64,000 nt of DNA from positions 620,001-684,000 of the forward strand of contig NZ_AP024900.1 in NCBI RefSeq assembly GCF_024347075.1, read 5' to 3'. The notes under the pieces were generated by a model, which saw nothing but the letters and a program-made list of their open reading frames with translations, made no database searches and was not told where the DNA came from. Below are positions 1-8,270 of this stretch, in pieces. Source of the DNA: Vibrio rarus (GTDB taxonomy: Bacteria > Pseudomonadota > Gammaproteobacteria > Enterobacterales > Vibrionaceae). How positions within the stretch are numbered: position 1 is the first letter of the stretch; each line of letters begins with the position of its first letter. Position numbers and translations under genes: made by a program.

Positions 1-1
1 G

Positions 2-646
2 GGTTCTTTGGATCATATCTTGATTTCGCCATCTCTAGAACAACGTGTGGTGGATGCATCGGATTGGCACATCAATGCGGCAGAATCAAACTTATTTGAT
101 TACAACACTGAATATAAAGACGCGAATAACAACTTTTATGCTGAAGACCATTTCCGTTCTTCGGATCACGATCCTGCTCTAGTGACGTTACGTTACCTAC
201 CAGGTGAAATGGATGCGGATACGCCTATCTATCTACCTAAGCTATCTAAGTTAATCAAAGTGCCATATCAGATCCCTGAGGCTGCTAGTGCGATGAAAGG
301 GGATATTGCCAAGATCAAACTCACGCCAAAAGATAATGAAGCCCAGTTGGACATGACTCAGCTAGTTGAACCGAATGTGGTTCTTACACAAGACGGTGAA
401 ACCTTCATTAACTTCGAAGTATTTGGTGCGCCATCGGCTCAATTTATAGCCAAAGTCGTTCTTGAACGTGATGGTGAAGTGGTCAGTGGATCGGAAGTGT
501 CACTCAATATTGATGTGACCAGCCGTGATGCATTGGTGGCTGATATCAAACAAGAACAACACGATAACACGGGCGGTAACACTGGGCTACTTAGCCTTAT
601 CGCTCTATTCGGATTAGCGTCGATTCGTCGCCGTAATCGTCAATAA
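2..646 (+). CDS. Extracellular nuclease (ExeM/NucH-like), C-terminal part, truncated by window edge
   Basis: The reading frame is already open at the first base, so only the last 215 residues are seen. It begins inside the catalytic domain of an endonuclease/exonuclease/phosphatase (EEP) family protein: the GSLDH stretch and the later SSDHDP motif are the conserved C-terminal half of that fold, where the Asp-His pair takes part in metal-dependent phosphodiester hydrolysis. A beta-rich domain of unknown function follows. The end has a glycine-rich linker (TGGNTG), a hydrophobic helix and an Arg-rich tail (IRRRNRQ), the GlyGly-CTERM layout processed by rhombosortase in Vibrio and Shewanella for type II-secreted proteins. 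By family this is probably a secreted DNase that releases nucleotides or phosphate. The N-terminal signal and any lamin-tail domains lie outside the window. Confidence 0.8.
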   Translation, partial: GSLDHILISPSLEQRVVDASDWHINAAESNLFDYNTEYKDANNNFYAEDHFRSSDHDPALVTLRYLPGEMDADTPIYLPKLSKLIKVPYQIPEAASAMKGDIAKIKLTPKDNEAQLDMTQLVEPNVVLTQDGETFINFEVFGAPSAQFIAKVVLERDGEVVSGSEVSLNIDVTSRDALVADIKQEQHDNTGGNTGLLSLIALFGLASIRRRNRQ

Positions 647-658
647 GTTGAACCTAAA

Positions 659-691
659 AATGAGGTAGGAGCGAAAGCGCTGTACCTCATT
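659..691. other. Intergenic hairpin between the two nuclease genes
   Basis: AATGAGGTA (659-667) and TACCTCATT (683-691) form a perfect 9-bp stem with a smaller AGCG/CGCT stem inside. There is no T-run, so it is a weak terminator candidate. It could instead partly separate or stabilise the two messages. Confidence 0.4.
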
Positions 692-711
692 GACTAACAA
701 AAGATACGACT

Positions 712-3315
712 ATGAATAATAAAATTAACGCGGTGACTAAAGCGGTGACTTTACTGCTAGCGACGGCATCTGCAGCAGCAAATGCCAACCTAGTGATTAC
801 TGAATATATTGAAGGTAGCGGCAGTAATAAAGCGGTTGAAATCACTAACCTTGGTGATAGCGAAATCAATCTTGATGCGGCGAAATATGAGCTGTCACTT
901 TATGCCAATGGTGATACAGAACCTGGAAATAGCGCGACATTAACGGGCATCTTAGCAGCAGGTAGTAGCATTGTTTATCATAACTCTGATGCGGATGATG
1001 CCTTCAAAGTAGGTTTTGAGTCTGAGGTGACTTACTTTAATGGTGATGATGCATTAGTGCTAAGCAAAGATGGTTCGCCTATTGATCGTCTCGGAAAGGT
1101 TGGTGAACGACCTTCTGGTGGCTGGACAGATGTGAACGACAGTCACTTCTCTACCACAAATAAAACTTTGCGTCGTAAAGAGACGGTTATAACGGGTGAC
1201 ACAAATATAAGTGGCGATTTCCCAGGTGATAACAATCAATGGGTGACCTTTGATGTCAACACTGCTGATGGTTTAGGTTGTCCGGGGGAAGGTGCTTGTG
1301 TTGTGCCACCGGGTGTATTGCTGATCACCGAGTATATTGAGGGTAGTGGCAATAACAAAGCGGTTGAAATTTCCAATGTGGGTGGCGATGTCATCGATTT
1401 GGATGCAGCTGAATATAATGTGCACTTATACATTAATGGAGCCGTTGACCCTAGTAACTCAGAAAAATTAACGGGTCAGTTAGATGCAGGTGAAAGTATT
1501 GTTTTTCATAACAGCAGTGCTGCTGATGAGTTTAAGATTGGCACATCATCATCTGTGACCAACTTTAACGGTGATGACGCCTTAGTGTTGTGGAAAGACG
1601 ACGAGGTGATCGACCGTATTGGTAAGGTGGGTGAAGACCCAGGTTCTGCATGGACCGATCCTACGGATGAAAATTTTTCTACGGCAAATAAAACCTTACG
1701 TCGCAAAAGCAGTGTCATTATCGGCGATAGCGATGCCAATGCCGACTTCCCCGGTGAAAATAACCAATGGTTGGTCTTTGAGCAAGATACAGCCGATGGT
1801 CTAGGTTGTATGGGGGAGGAAGCGTGCAGTGAGTTACCTCCTGCCGATCCTGAACCTGAAACGCCTTGTTCTGGTTGTGAAGAACTGACCCCTGTTGCGG
1901 ATCCCAATACCTTTGACAGCAATGTGTATTATAGCGATGTGTTAAATGGTAATTTTGATGATCCACAAGCGATGAAAAACGCCATTTCTATTGCTATTTC
2001 AGAGCATCAACAGCTAACGTATAAGCAGGTGTGGACAGCACTGTCATACTCTGATGAAGATCCACAAAACAATAGCAACGTTATTGAACTTTATACTGGT
2101 GCTTCAGTATCTAAGCAAAATAACGGTGGTAATGTTGACGATTGGAACCGAGAGCACGTATGGGCGAAAAGTCATGGTTTCCCTGGTGAGTCTCAACTGG
2201 GTTATACCGATGCACACCATTTGCGTCCAACGAATGTGCAAGTGAACTCAACTCGTAGCAACTATGATTTTAACAACTGTCGTGATACAGGTGTTGAAGT
2301 AGCAGGTGCACCTGGAAACTATGTTGATGGAAGCGTTCGTTGTTTTGAGCCACGAGATGAAGTGAAAGGCGATGTAGCACGAATGATCATGTATATGGAT
2401 ACTCGTTATCAAGGTAACGATAATAATATGCCTGATTTAGTGGTTGTCGACCGTATCACAACCGCAGAAGAAATTTCAGCCAATGAACCATTACACGGTA
2501 AGTTGTGTGCACTGTATGCTTGGCATCAAAACGACCCGGTAGATGAAACAGATATGCAGCGTAACGATGCTGTGTACAAATACCAAGGCAACCGTAACCC
2601 TTACATTGATTACCCTGATTGGGTACAACATGTGTATGGCGCTGAGTGTGGTGACCCTGTATTACCTACTCTAGAGGTTGACATGATCATTGATGCGCCA
2701 GCGCAAGTGAATGAAACAGAAGCCTTTGTTGTAGATGCATCAGCGACAGTCCTTGAGGGGGCTGATCTAAGCTTTAGTTGGATGCAAGTATCTGGACCTG
2801 AGGTGGAGTTCGACAGCACACAATCGCGACTATCATTAATGGCACCTGAAGTGGAAGCGGATACTCAATTTGTCTTTGCTTTGACTGTGAGCGATGGTGC
2901 TCTGGAGAAAACACAATACGTTACTATTGCTGTGATTAATGTGCCTTTCATTGTTGATGTTAACTTTAGTGGAAATACTGAGTTGCAGGAAGGTGAGAGC
3001 ACAACTATCGTTGCCAACATAGCCGATGAGCCAGCCGGTCTTTACTATAGTTGGAGACAAGTTTCGGGAACGACGGCTTTATACACTGCTAATGGCTTAG
3101 AGTTGAATGTGACAGCTCCTGAGGTATCCGTTGACCACGCTATGACGTTTGAACTGGTTATTAGTGATGGTAAAGAACAAGTGACCCAGCCGGTGAGTAT
3201 TCATGTTAGCAATGCACCGCAGCAAGGTTGGAGCGCACCAGAAAGTGCTGGTAGCCTTGGGGCGACACTGTTTATGCTTGTTCCATTACTATGGCGTCGC
3301 CGCCATCAATGGTAA
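712..3315 (+). CDS. Secreted endonuclease I family protein with two lamin-tail domains and GlyGly-CTERM-like tail
   Basis: An 867-residue secreted nuclease. Residues 1-25 form a signal peptide ending near ANA. Two homologous lamin-tail-like domains follow, about residues 26-190 and 203-366; each starts with an ITEYIEGSG motif and ends with a GLGC motif, so they arose by internal duplication. Residues about 405-650 are the endonuclease I (EndA/NucM/Bsn) domain, with NREHVW at 479-484 and DAHHLRP at 500-506; Glu481 and His482 match the family's catalytic Glu-His pair. Two PKD/Ig-like domains occupy about 655-845. The C-terminus has a short hydrophobic segment and Arg-rich end (WRRRHQW), like a GlyGly-CTERM sorting tail although the Gly-Gly itself is weak. 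Family members degrade DNA or RNA outside the cell. It sits 65 bp behind another secreted nuclease and is followed by a strong terminator. Confidence 0.85.
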   Translation: MNNKINAVTKAVTLLLATASAAANANLVITEYIEGSGSNKAVEITNLGDSEINLDAAKYELSLYANGDTEPGNSATLTGILAAGSSIVYHNSDADDAFKVGFESEVTYFNGDDALVLSKDGSPIDRLGKVGERPSGGWTDVNDSHFSTTNKTLRRKETVITGDTNISGDFPGDNNQWVTFDVNTADGLGCPGEGACVVPPGVLLITEYIEGSGNNKAVEISNVGGDVIDLDAAEYNVHLYINGAVDPSNSEKLTGQLDAGESIVFHNSSAADEFKIGTSSSVTNFNGDDALVLWKDDEVIDRIGKVGEDPGSAWTDPTDENFSTANKTLRRKSSVIIGDSDANADFPGENNQWLVFEQDTADGLGCMGEEACSELPPADPEPETPCSGCEELTPVADPNTFDSNVYYSDVLNGNFDDPQAMKNAISIAISEHQQLTYKQVWTALSYSDEDPQNNSNVIELYTGASVSKQNNGGNVDDWNREHVWAKSHGFPGESQLGYTDAHHLRPTNVQVNSTRSNYDFNNCRDTGVEVAGAPGNYVDGSVRCFEPRDEVKGDVARMIMYMDTRYQGNDNNMPDLVVVDRITTAEEISANEPLHGKLCALYAWHQNDPVDETDMQRNDAVYKYQGNRNPYIDYPDWVQHVYGAECGDPVLPTLEVDMIIDAPAQVNETEAFVVDASATVLEGADLSFSWMQVSGPEVEFDSTQSRLSLMAPEVEADTQFVFALTVSDGALEKTQYVTIAVINVPFIVDVNFSGNTELQEGESTTIVANIADEPAGLYYSWRQVSGTTALYTANGLELNVTAPEVSVDHAMTFELVISDGKEQVTQPVSIHVSNAPQQGWSAPESAGSLGATLFMLVPLLWRRRHQW

Positions 3316-3365
3316 AGCTTGATGCAGTAAGCATTAGAGAGAGCCTTAATTAATCGATCTAAATA

Positions 3366-3402
3366 AAAACCGCTGTACAGATACCTGCACAGCGGTTTTT
3401 TT
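3366..3402 (+). terminator. Rho-independent terminator after the nuclease gene
   Basis: AAAACCGCTGT (3366-3376) pairs perfectly with ACAGCGGTTTT (3389-3399) and is followed by T residues. It closes the nuclease transcript just before a dispersed repeat. Confidence 0.9.
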
Positions 3403-3564
3403 ATACCAATTACATTAAGTAAGTGAGCAGAAATAGCATAGGAACAATACTCGAAAACAAGGCGGAATTTTTCGATAAGTCGTTATTCTACAATCAAAAA
3501 TTCTAACGCAGTTATCGAGTATTTGAACAAGCTAGAAGGCCCCGTTATTTAGTACGATTAGTAT
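3403..3564. repeat. Dispersed imperfect palindrome, copy A (about 162 bp)
   Basis: The element starts with ATACCAATTACATTAAGTAA and ends with TACGATTAGTAT, so its ends are imperfect inverted repeats. The middle is also an imperfect palindrome: AATACTCGA near 3449 faces TCGAGTATT near 3520. Read as reverse complement it aligns over its length with copy D (63839-64000) and, with more divergence, with copy C (24675-24836); copy B (14180-14289) is shortened. No reading frame is present. The structure is that of a non-autonomous MITE-like or BIME-like element. Confidence 0.8.
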
Positions 3565-3575
3565 TGTATCTAAGG

Positions 3576-4961
3576 CTATTTTTTTAGGGAAGCTTGGTAC
3601 TTTTCATCATCTTCTAATCCTCGAAGGCGGGCTTTTTCTAAAATAGAATTAAAGTAACCGCGCAGGGAATAGAGCATGATAAGGCTTGGTATCACCATAG
3701 CTGCGGTGATAATAAAGAAAGTAGACCAATCGTTGAGGTAATCCACTAACTCCCCACTAAAGGAAGCTAGGGTTGTACGACCTAAGTTTCCAAGAGAGGC
3801 GAGCAGAGCATACTGTGTTGCTGAGAACGCTTGCCCTGTCAGGATAGTCAAAAACGAGACAAAGGCCACGGTCGAAAAGGCCGTAGTAAAGTTATCTACA
3901 ATGACTGTCGCTAAAAATAGGTGCTCGTTTGGACCTGTATTGGCTATCCAAGCAAACATTAGGTTACTAGATGCCATGGCAATACCGCCAATCATTAAGC
4001 CTCGTACAATACCAAATCGCACATTAAACATACTGCCGACGATGGTAAACAGTACGGTAGCACCCCAACCAATAAGTTTTGAGTAGTCGGCGATTTGCTC
4101 GTTACTGAAGCCAATCTCTTTGTAGAATGGAATGGACATACGCCCAAGGAAAGCCTCGCCAATTTTAAACAAAAACACAAACAGCAATAGGGTGATGGCC
4201 ACTCGAACGCCGTTACGGCGGAAGAAATCAGCAAATGGTTCAATCAAAGTCACACTAAACCAAGCAATAACACGAGAGCCAACCACTTGATTATGACGGC
4301 GTTCAGCTTCAGCTTGTAATTGATTTCGGGCTGTTTGTGGCTCTTTTACCAGCAAGGTAAATAGCATTAATATTGCCACAATGACCGCCGTACCAAGATA
4401 AACACCGTTCCAACCTATGCTGTCGGCATTGGCGAAGGCAAGGTAACCAGGTAGAGAGTAACCGGTCCACCAACCAACGACAGCCATAGCGGAAGCTTGC
4501 GGTAGTTTGGAGGCTTCACTTTTAGGGAAGCTATCAATTCGGTAAGCGTCAATAGCCACATCTTGAGTGGATGAAGCAATAGCAATAGCAAGAGCTAACA
4601 TGGAGGTAAACATCAGGCTTTTTGCCGGATCGACACCTGAGATAAACAGGGTGCAAATAAGCATGATGCATTGACACAAAAAGATCCAAGAACGACGTTG
4701 GCCTAGAAAACGATACAAAATAGGCAGTTTCACCCTATCTACTAAGGGAGCCCACATAAAGTTAATGGCATAGACGGCAAAAACAGAACCAAAATAGCCG
4801 ATAGCTGTGCGACTTAAGCCGGCATCCTTCAACCACCCAGACATATTTGAGCCAATTAAAACCCAAGGGAAGCCGCTAGAGCATCCCAACATAAACACCC
4901 AAAGTAGGCGTTTATCGAGGTAGCTTTTAAACGTCTCAGCCCAAGATAGTTTTTGCGACAT
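3576..4961 (-). CDS. ampG: AmpG-family muropeptide MFS permease
   Basis: This 461-residue inner-membrane protein has about 12-14 hydrophobic segments and the N-terminal signature of AmpG-type major facilitator transporters (LLWVFMLGCSSGFP, then WLKDAGLSRTAIGYFG). AmpG imports GlcNAc-anhydroMurNAc peptides released from peptidoglycan, feeding wall recycling and beta-lactamase induction. The length is close to E. coli AmpG (491 aa). The neighbourhood ampG-yajG-bolA is conserved in enterics; here ppiA and rlmG lie within the same block. The gene is on the minus strand after ppiA, 80 bp away, and may share its transcript. The SxxxxKxxG-like loop details were not checked, so substrate assignment rests on family and context. 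Confidence 0.85.
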   Translation of the reverse strand: MSQKLSWAETFKSYLDKRLLWVFMLGCSSGFPWVLIGSNMSGWLKDAGLSRTAIGYFGSVFAVYAINFMWAPLVDRVKLPILYRFLGQRRSWIFLCQCIMLICTLFISGVDPAKSLMFTSMLALAIAIASSTQDVAIDAYRIDSFPKSEASKLPQASAMAVVGWWTGYSLPGYLAFANADSIGWNGVYLGTAVIVAILMLFTLLVKEPQTARNQLQAEAERRHNQVVGSRVIAWFSVTLIEPFADFFRRNGVRVAITLLLFVFLFKIGEAFLGRMSIPFYKEIGFSNEQIADYSKLIGWGATVLFTIVGSMFNVRFGIVRGLMIGGIAMASSNLMFAWIANTGPNEHLFLATVIVDNFTTAFSTVAFVSFLTILTGQAFSATQYALLASLGNLGRTTLASFSGELVDYLNDWSTFFIITAAMVIPSLIMLYSLRGYFNSILEKARLRGLEDDEKYQASLKK

Positions 4962-5041
4962 TCTATTTCCTTTTTGCTCACTGCTAAATCACGCAGAGCG
5001 GATAGGCTCTGCGTTTACTGTAGGACAATATTAGAGGGATT

Positions 5042-5587
5042 TTATTTTTGAATTGTCACATCAGTGACAATGATAGGGGTGGCAGGGACATCTTTCATGA
5101 AACCTGAGGTTTTTGTAGGAATGTTAGCCATTTTCTGCACAACATCATAACCATCGATAACTTGGCCAAAGACCGCATATCCAGGTTTGGATGATGAATA
5201 GTCTAAGAAATCATTGTCAGCGTAGTTAATGAAGAACTGACGCGTTGCCGAGTCTGGATCGTTTGTACGAGCCATCGCCACACTGGCCACTTTATTTTTT
5301 AGGCCATTGCTTGCTTCATTTTTAATTGCTGCATAGCTTTGTTGTTGTTGCATGTTTTTATCAAAGCCACCCCCTTGAGCCATGAAACCGGGAATGACGC
5401 GATGAAAAATCGTGCCTTTGTAACTGCCATCGTTAACGTAGCGAAGAAAGTTTGCGCTGGTAATGGGAGCGTGCGCCTCATCCAGTTGGATGGTGAAGTT
5501 ACCCAAGGTTGTCTTAAAAAGCACTTTCGTGTTAGCAAAAACAGACGCACTAAAAAGTGCACACATAATAAGGATTAGTCGGCTCAT
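5042..5587 (-). CDS. ppiA: Periplasmic cyclophilin-type peptidyl-prolyl isomerase
   Basis: A 181-residue cyclophilin with an N-terminal signal peptide (about 18 residues, ending SVFA). The cyclophilin core is clear: FHRVIPGFMAQGGG, RTNDPDSATRQFFIN and YAVFGQVIDGYDVV are the conserved active-site and binding segments, including the Arg of FHRV and the Phe/Gln residues. It catalyses cis-trans isomerisation of X-Pro bonds in the periplasm. The start ATG overlaps the yajG stop by 4 bp, so the two genes are translationally coupled. Length matches the E. coli periplasmic PpiA (190 aa) better than a bare cytoplasmic PpiB (164 aa). Confidence 0.87.
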   Translation of the reverse strand: MSRLILIMCALFSASVFANTKVLFKTTLGNFTIQLDEAHAPITSANFLRYVNDGSYKGTIFHRVIPGFMAQGGGFDKNMQQQQSYAAIKNEASNGLKNKVASVAMARTNDPDSATRQFFINYADNDFLDYSSSKPGYAVFGQVIDGYDVVQKMANIPTKTSGFMKDVPATPIIVTDVTIQK

Positions 5588-6159
5588 TGAAATTTATCTT
5601 CCATGTAATTAATTAGTTCAACATCATTGGCAATATCATTTAATACCAATTTAGATACGTGATTAAGTATATGCTCAATTTGCTCATTGGATGCGCCCAT
5701 TGAGTTATTGGCTTTAGCGCTGCCAGTGTACGTTTTTACAAACTTACCTGTCGGGGTTTCTGCAGTCACTTTTAGGGTGATTTTTGCATCCATATCATTG
5801 CTAAAGGTCGCTGAGTTGACTCGTACCAATACTTGCTCGATTTCCACTTCGACACTGTTATCGCTGTTGTTTGAAATAACAAAGCCTTGGGATTGTAACA
5901 GTGTCGCAAACGCCGAATTAAAGGCGGTTCGGGTATTTTGTTTAGCATGAATAGGTAATGCTTTATCTTCTCCCTTATTGACCAAAGCCACATATTGAGC
6001 GGTGCGGATATCGGTCGTTGATAATGAGAGGGTTTTTGCTTGAGTGATGGTGCTCTTAATATTGTCAGCTTGCGGTGTAAAGTTGAGCTGTTGATCCGTT
6101 GGAGAGGCACAACCACTTAAAAAAAGGGTTACACAACACGCAATCAGCAATTTCTTCAT
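5584..6159 (-). CDS. yajG: YajG-family outer-membrane lipoprotein
   Basis: A 191-residue protein with a lipoprotein signal peptide: hydrophobic MKKLLIACCVTLFLSG followed by the lipobox cysteine (LSGCAS, Cys17). The rest matches the YajG family in length and in its position beside ampG. Its function is unknown; homologues are predicted outer-membrane lipoproteins. Residue +2 after the Cys is Ala, compatible with transport to the outer membrane by Lol. The gene overlaps ppiA downstream by 4 bp, and 93 bp separate it from rlmG upstream. Confidence 0.8.
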   Translation of the reverse strand: MKKLLIACCVTLFLSGCASPTDQQLNFTPQADNIKSTITQAKTLSLSTTDIRTAQYVALVNKGEDKALPIHAKQNTRTAFNSAFATLLQSQGFVISNNSDNSVEVEIEQVLVRVNSATFSNDMDAKITLKVTAETPTGKFVKTYTGSAKANNSMGASNEQIEHILNHVSKLVLNDIANDVELINYMEDKFQ

Positions 6160-6252
6160 TGATGGTTCCCTTGAATAAATAGTGAAAAATTAGTCAGTTT
6201 TACTGAGATTATCATAAGATTTTGCATCGTGACGTTACAAAATCGTTTTTAT

Positions 6253-7389
6253 CTAACCTTTCTCAGCAGAAATAATCATAAATTTGCCATTTTTCGCCTT
6301 AACGTTGACCTTGTCGCGACCAAATAGACGACTGAGTTTGTTGTTGTAACCTAAGTGACTGTTACCAATGACCAATAGGGTGCCGTTCTTTTCCAGAACT
6401 TTGTATGCATCGGTAAACATTTGCCATGCAATGTGGTCGGTGACGGCATTTTGTTGGTGAAATGGAGGGTTACACACCACAAGATCGTGGCTGTTGGCTG
6501 CAAAACCATCAAGGCAGTTATTGGCAACAAAAGTATATCTGTCAGGACATTCGATATTCGCGTGCACATTGAGGCGTGCCGACGCCACTGCCATAAAACT
6601 TTCATCAACACAGGTTATATTAGACAGATGATTGTTCCGGCCTAACTTAATAGAGAGCACTCCATTGCCACAACCTAAGTCAATAATGTTTTTATAATGC
6701 GATCCTGAAGGTAAGTGATCCAGTATAAAACGCGCCCCTAGATCTAAACTTTCTCCTGAATACACGTTGGCTAAGTTGCTTAACGTCATATCATGCTCAG
6801 GTACCGCCCAAGTCGTCGTTTGCTCAACTGGTGACGTTTCAGCGCTGACTTGCTGACTAAATACCAATCTGTGTTTTTTCCAAGCCAGAGAGGTGTGAGG
6901 TTTGGCAAAATGCTTCTCAAACAGATTCAAGGTTGAGGTATGGATGGCATTGGCTTTATTGACGGCAATAAGCGGAGTTTTAGGCTTCAGGTTATGTTTT
7001 AACTGCTGAAGCTGCCAAGTTAAGAATCGATTACCCTTAGGTATTTGCATGATCACGAGATCAATGTCGTTGGGAATAGGATCTGTAGAGCCTAATACCG
7101 TGACCTCATTGCATTTATTGAGCTGCAAGTTTTGTAAGGCACCTTTTTGACTGATAAATGAGTCCGTTTGTAGGTAAACCTCATAATGCAGAGAAAACCA
7201 ACAACTTAAGGCACCAAAACTGTCATTTAGAATTAAAATTTTACTGCCGTGAGGCACAACGGAATGTTCCGTTATATAGTTGATGACATACTCATCACCA
7301 GCATCCCAAGCTTGAAGGGTTTCATTACCTCTTTTGGGGTATCTGTGTAGGGTGAATTGATGGTCGTGCAATGTGAGTTGTGTTTTCAT
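6253..7389 (-). CDS. rlmG: 23S rRNA (guanine-1835-N2)-methyltransferase
   Basis: RlmG methylates N2 of G1835 in 23S rRNA using S-adenosylmethionine. The protein has the duplicated Rossmann architecture of the RlmG/RsmC family: a degenerate N-terminal half and a catalytic C-terminal half with the SAM motif DLGCGNGVLS and the N2-guanine methyltransferase motif VCNPPFH. The ATG at 7389 gives 378 residues, in line with E. coli RlmG (378 aa). A TTG three codons upstream is possible but neither start has a strong ribosome site. It is transcribed away from bolA, with about 220 bp of divergent promoter region between them. Confidence 0.87.
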   Translation of the reverse strand: MKTQLTLHDHQFTLHRYPKRGNETLQAWDAGDEYVINYITEHSVVPHGSKILILNDSFGALSCWFSLHYEVYLQTDSFISQKGALQNLQLNKCNEVTVLGSTDPIPNDIDLVIMQIPKGNRFLTWQLQQLKHNLKPKTPLIAVNKANAIHTSTLNLFEKHFAKPHTSLAWKKHRLVFSQQVSAETSPVEQTTTWAVPEHDMTLSNLANVYSGESLDLGARFILDHLPSGSHYKNIIDLGCGNGVLSIKLGRNNHLSNITCVDESFMAVASARLNVHANIECPDRYTFVANNCLDGFAANSHDLVVCNPPFHQQNAVTDHIAWQMFTDAYKVLEKNGTLLVIGNSHLGYNNKLSRLFGRDKVNVKAKNGKFMIISAEKG

Positions 7390-7613
7390 GGTTATCAATG
7401 TTAAAAAAGTGATCTTAAACTTTGTCTATTGTCGCAAATTAGGCCTATTTTTGCGAATTAACTTATTTTTCTGATTTAGAATGGAATACTCAGTGAAAAG
7501 TTTTCCAGCATTGGCCTGTAAATCGTTTAGGCTTAGCTCTACTTAAGGTGGCCTTCAGCAACCGAGAGTGACATATGACATTACACATTAGCGTATCAAT
7601 ATAGAGAGATAGC

Positions 7614-7916
7614 ATGCTACAGCAATTAATCGAGAAGAAATTGGATCAACATTTCTCTCCTCATCATCTAAAAGTGATTAATGAAAGTTATAAGCATAAT
7701 GTGCCTGAAGGCTCTGAAAGCCACTTTAAAGTCATTATTGTCAGCGATAGATTTGAGAATCTACGTAGTGTTGCCCGTCACCGCTTAGTTAACCAAGCGC
7801 TGTGTGATGAGTTAGCAGGTGGGGTTCATGCACTTTCAATGCATACATTAACTAAAAATGAATGGAAAGAGCAGCAGTTTCCAGCCTCTCCTGATTGTAT
7901 GGGAGGAGGGCACTAG
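7614..7916 (+). CDS. bolA: BolA family protein
   Basis: A 100-residue cytoplasmic BolA protein. The conserved helix-turn region is visible: [24 protein letters not shown] and the terminal [10 protein letters not shown], where the invariant His of ALSMHT is a cluster ligand in BolA-Grx complexes. BolA works with monothiol glutaredoxin in iron-sulfur handling and affects morphology and biofilm genes in E. coli. A GAGAG ribosome site precedes the ATG. It is divergent from rlmG and lies upstream of the nqr operon on the same strand with 354 bp between them. Confidence 0.9.
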   Translation: MLQQLIEKKLDQHFSPHHLKVINESYKHNVPEGSESHFKVIIVSDRFENLRSVARHRLVNQALCDELAGGVHALSMHTLTKNEWKEQQFPASPDCMGGGH

Positions 7917-8270
7917 TTAGTGAGGTTATAAGTAAGAGTTAGGGCGATACTTGTAAAGCTTGTTAAAAATTCACTCATCGTTCACATTTTAACCTTAACT
8001 CACAAACTGACTAATTATGCCGTGCTTTAGATCAATTTTTATTGCCCTTAAAGCTGAAAAATTGCAATTTATTGTCAATCCTTACCCCTTAACGTGGAAT
8101 CTCAGTGTCTGTTAATGTTAGAATTGCGGACCAAGAAGGAATCCTTTAGTGGATTCGAATGGTAATCAACAGGGATATGTTGGGAAAAACCGACCTATCT
8201 GTTATGAAAAAGTGTACTTCGGTACTCTTTTGTTGTGAAAGTCTTTTTTCTTAAAATAGTGCAAGTGCGT
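7917..8270 (+). promoter_or_regulatory. nqr operon promoter and structured 5' leader
   Basis: No gene is seen in this 354-bp stretch. It must hold the promoter of nqrABCDEF. Two hairpins lie near its 3' end: GAATCC/GGATTC (8139-8144 with 8151-8156, loop TTTAGT) and a GTAC-TTCG-GTAC hairpin with an A/T-rich lower stem and one mismatch (8208-8231). The second has a stable UUCG tetraloop and is followed by TTTT and, after 10 bases, a T-run, so it could act as attenuator, 5' stabiliser or protein-binding site. The nqrA ATG has no good ribosome site, which leaves room for control of translation. Function is inferred only from position. Confidence 0.45.
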
